DNA of 64,000 bases from Achromobacter spanius. Its GTDB lineage: Bacteria > Pseudomonadota > Gammaproteobacteria > Burkholderiales > Burkholderiaceae_B. The stretch spans positions 558,001 to 622,000 of the forward strand of contig NZ_CP034689.1 of the NCBI RefSeq assembly GCF_003994415.1, in the 5' to 3' direction. Position 1 is the first letter of the stretch. Each line of letters starts with the position of its first letter. The position numbers and the translations under genes are program-made. This document shows, piece by piece, positions 61,837 through 64,000 of this stretch. Below the pieces are notes generated by a model. The model was not told the DNA's origin and searched no databases. It worked only from the letters and a program-made list of their open reading frames with translations.

Positions 61837-63660
61837 TTACTCCACCACGACCGCTCTGAACATACCGGCCTCCATGTGATACAGCAGGTGGCAGTGGTAA
61901 GCCCATAGCCCGCGGGCGTCGGCGCTGACCCGGTAGCTGAGCCGCTGCGCGGGGTTCAGCGTGATGGTGTGCTTGCGTACCTGGAAGGCGCCGTCGGGCG
62001 ACTCCAGGTCGCTCCACAGGCCATGCAGGTGGATGGGGTGCGTCATCATCGTGTCGTTCACCAGCACAAAGCGCACGCGCTCGCCGTAGCGCAGCACGAT
62101 GGGCTTGGCATCCGAAAATTTCACGCCGTTAAATGACCACATATAGCGTTCCATATTGCCCGTCAGATGCAGTTCGATTTCACGCGATGGCGCACGGTTG
62201 TCGTCGGGTTCGCGCAGCGAATGCAGGTCTGCATAGGTGAGCACGCGGCGGCCGTTGTTGCGCAGGCCCACGCCCGGGTCGTCCAGGCGGGTCGATACCT
62301 GGTCGGGCAACATGGAATTGCCCACGCCGCGTTCCGTGGCGTAGGGATGTTGGACCTCGACCATGCCGCCTTGGCCTGCCCCCGAGTCGTGCGCGTCGCC
62401 GTGCTCCATGCCGGGCACGGCGCCGTGGTTCATCGCGCCATGGTTCGTGTCGCCGACATTTTCCACGGGGGCTTTCATGCCCCCACCCATGTCATGCGAC
62501 ATCCCCATGTCCATCATGCCCAGCAGTTGCACGCGGTCCAGCGCGGGCACGTCCGCCTGCATGCCGGCGCGCGGCGCCAGCGTGGCGCGGGCGTATCCCG
62601 AACGGTCCATGGCTTGCGAGAAGATGGTGTAGGCGCGTGCGTCCAGCGGTTCCACGATGACGTCATACGTTTCCGCCACGCCGATGCGGAATTCCTCTAC
62701 CTCCACCGGCCGCACGTCTTGCCCGTCGGCGGCCACCACCGTCATCTTCAGGCCGGGAATGCGCACATCGAAGTAGGTCATTGCCGAGCCGTTGATGAAG
62801 CGCAGCCGGACGCGTTCGCCCGGCTTGAACAGCCCCGTCCAGTTGCCAGCGGGCGTGGCGCCGTTGGTCAGGAAGGTATAGGTGGCGCCAGACACGTCCG
62901 CCAGGTCCGACGGGTTCATGCGCATCTGCTCCCACATCAGCCGTTCGGAGAGCGCGGCGCGCCAGCCGTTTTCGCGCGCGTCGGCCGACAGGCTTTGGAC
63001 GCTGGGCTGGATGCCGTTGTAGTAGTCGGGCATGACCTTGAGCTTGTTGAAGAGCCGCATGGGGTCTTCGTCCGTCCAGTCGGACAGCAGCACGGTGTGC
63101 TCGCGGTCGAAGGCAACAGGGTCGTGGTGGCGCGGGTCGATGACGATGGCGCCGTACAGGCCGGTCTGTTCCTGAAAACCCGAGTGGCTGTGATACCAGT
63201 AGGTGCCGCTTTGGCGCACGGGGAAACGGTAGGTGAACGTCTGGCCGGGGTCGATGCCGTCAAAGCTCAGGCCTTGCACGCCGTCCATGTCGGAGGGCAG
63301 AAGAATGCCGTGCCAATGAATGGATGTTTGTTCGCGCAGCCGGTTGGTGACGTGCAGCGTGACCGTGTCGCCTTCGCGCCAGCGCAGTATCGGCGCGGGC
63401 AGTCGCCCGTTGACTGTGGTGGCGATGCGGGCCGCGCCGGTGTAGTTCACGGGTGTTTCGCCGATCTCCAGATGGAACTCGGTGCCGCGTAGTTCGGCGG
63501 ATGTGGACATGGGCCGGGGCGCGGCCAAGGCGGCGCGCCAGCCACCCAGCGCCGCCAACGCGCCGCCCGTGGCCAGGCCTTGCACAAAGCGGCGGCGGGC
63601 AAGAGATGAGGTGCCCTTGGGCTTTGCGGCGGGGCGCAAGCGGGGCAGAGCGTCTTTCAC
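61837..63660 (-). CDS. copA: Multicopper oxidase CopA (Tat-exported)
   Basis: This 607-residue periplasmic copper oxidase has a Tat signal (ARRRFVQGL, about 22-30). All copper sites are visible: SIHWHGI, WYHSHSGFQ, HPIHLHGLW and YHCHLLYHMEAGM. A Met/His-rich insert (MMDMGMSHDMGGGM, about 385-398) is typical of CopA/PcoA. Confers copper tolerance by Cu(I) oxidation and binding. Confidence 0.95.
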   Translation of the reverse strand: MKDALPRLRPAAKPKGTSSLARRRFVQGLATGGALAALGGWRAALAAPRPMSTSAELRGTEFHLEIGETPVNYTGAARIATTVNGRLPAPILRWREGDTVTLHVTNRLREQTSIHWHGILLPSDMDGVQGLSFDGIDPGQTFTYRFPVRQSGTYWYHSHSGFQEQTGLYGAIVIDPRHHDPVAFDREHTVLLSDWTDEDPMRLFNKLKVMPDYYNGIQPSVQSLSADARENGWRAALSERLMWEQMRMNPSDLADVSGATYTFLTNGATPAGNWTGLFKPGERVRLRFINGSAMTYFDVRIPGLKMTVVAADGQDVRPVEVEEFRIGVAETYDVIVEPLDARAYTIFSQAMDRSGYARATLAPRAGMQADVPALDRVQLLGMMDMGMSHDMGGGMKAPVENVGDTNHGAMNHGAVPGMEHGDAHDSGAGQGGMVEVQHPYATERGVGNSMLPDQVSTRLDDPGVGLRNNGRRVLTYADLHSLREPDDNRAPSREIELHLTGNMERYMWSFNGVKFSDAKPIVLRYGERVRFVLVNDTMMTHPIHLHGLWSDLESPDGAFQVRKHTITLNPAQRLSYRVSADARGLWAYHCHLLYHMEAGMFRAVVVE

Positions 63661-63729
63661 GAAAGTCCTTGAAGGAGTGACCGTGATGACACTTTAGGAA
63701 AACCGGGGTGACCTGATTCTGTCGCCTAG

Positions 63730-63746
63730 ATTACGGATTTGTAATG
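63730..63746. promoter_or_regulatory. Candidate copper-response (CopR/CusR-type) box
   Basis: On the minus strand CATTACAAATCCGTAAT contains the palindrome ATTAC-N6-GTAAT, similar in form to the cop box recognised by CopR/CusR/PcoR-type regulators. It lies about 70-85 bp upstream of the copA start and inside the last codons of the upstream sensor-kinase gene. Confidence 0.55.
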
Positions 63747-64000
63747 TTCGCCCGGGGCGGGGCCGAATTGCGCAGTGTGATGCCCACCACCGTGCCGTTC
63801 GCGTCAGACGCCGCATCGACATCGCCGCCATGCATGCGGGCGATGGCGCGCACGATGGCCAGTCCCAGGCCATGGCCCTCGCTGCGCGGCGCGCGTGATG
63901 CGCCCGACCGGAAGAACCGGTCAAAGATGCGGGGCAGGTCCGCCGCCGGAATCGGCGTGCCGGGGTTGCGCACTTCCACGCGCGCGCCCGGGGCTTGTGC
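63731..64000 (-). CDS. Heavy-metal sensor histidine kinase, C-terminal part (runs off the window)
   Basis: Only the last 89 residues are present. They form the end of a HATPase_c domain: VRNPGTPIPAADLPRIFDRFF (N/G1-F box region), then GHGLGLAIVRAIARMHGG (G2 box). Directly upstream of copA in the same direction, so probably the CusS/CopS kinase of a copper two-component system; its response regulator would lie further right. Confidence 0.85.
   Translation of the reverse strand, partial: AQAPGARVEVRNPGTPIPAADLPRIFDRFFRSGASRAPRSEGHGLGLAIVRAIARMHGGDVDAASDANGTVVGITLRNSAPPRANITNP

Noticed and set aside
1..64000. CRISPR arrays, prophage genes, insertion-sequence transposases, toxin-antitoxin pairs or antiphage systems
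   Set aside because: Looked for and not seen; no regular spacer repeats, transposase motifs or recognisable defence genes in this window.

Overview
The window looks like part of a high-GC betaproteobacterial chromosome of the Achromobacter/Bordetella type. It carries one end of a large integrated conjugative element. The host assignment is inference. It rests on the metX-metW-ampG gene order, a Bug-type (tripartite tricarboxylate) binding protein, a proteobacterial gshA and very GC-rich codon use on the right. No rRNA or complete tRNA gene is present.

Region 1 (1 to about 30,968) is the mobile element. Every gene reads leftward, on the minus strand, mostly with 1-4 nt ATGA-type overlaps. From right to left it holds: two small leader genes (one ribbon-helix-helix); an R64-type thin-pilus operon pilL-N-O-P-Q-R-S-V; a secreted Cys-rich protein; trbM/kikA; a complete VirB-type secretion set virB1-2-3-4-5-6-8-9-10-11, with a KfrB-domain protein between virB8 and virB9; two small conserved genes; a winged-helix replication protein; a 690-bp non-coding stretch with origin-like structure; and a StbB(ParA)-(small membrane protein)-TrwB-TrwC mobilisation operon. 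The element ends in a copy of a tRNA 3' end (30,932-30,968). This implies integration at a tRNA gene, with the intact tRNA and integrase expected left of the window. Three element genes (virB3, virB4, pilV) each lack one base in a G/C homopolymer. They are either decayed, slippage-controlled or sequencing artefacts.

Region 2 (31 to 43 kb, mostly plus strand) is a chromosomal catabolic block. It has a gentisate 1,2-dioxygenase-family enzyme, an FAA-hydrolase-family enzyme, a five-gene branched-chain-amino-acid-type ABC importer, a GntR regulator, an arylformamidase-like hydrolase, a LysR regulator, a Bug-type binding protein and an M14/aspartoacylase-type zinc hydrolase. Palindromes upstream of the dioxygenase and of the Bug gene are candidate operators.

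Region 3 (43 to 64 kb) is mixed housekeeping: lipocalin, gshA, lipases, an AEC carrier, a malate/lactate dehydrogenase-family enzyme, metX-metW under a clear SAM-II riboswitch, ampG, a tandem universal stress protein preceded by a perfect FNR/ANR box, 5-oxoprolinase subunits pxpB-pxpC with a GntR regulator, a VOC protein, a LysR regulator, serA (whose stop codon lies inside a palindromic intergenic repeat), and a copper operon (sensor kinase, copA, copB, DUF411 protein) running off the right edge.
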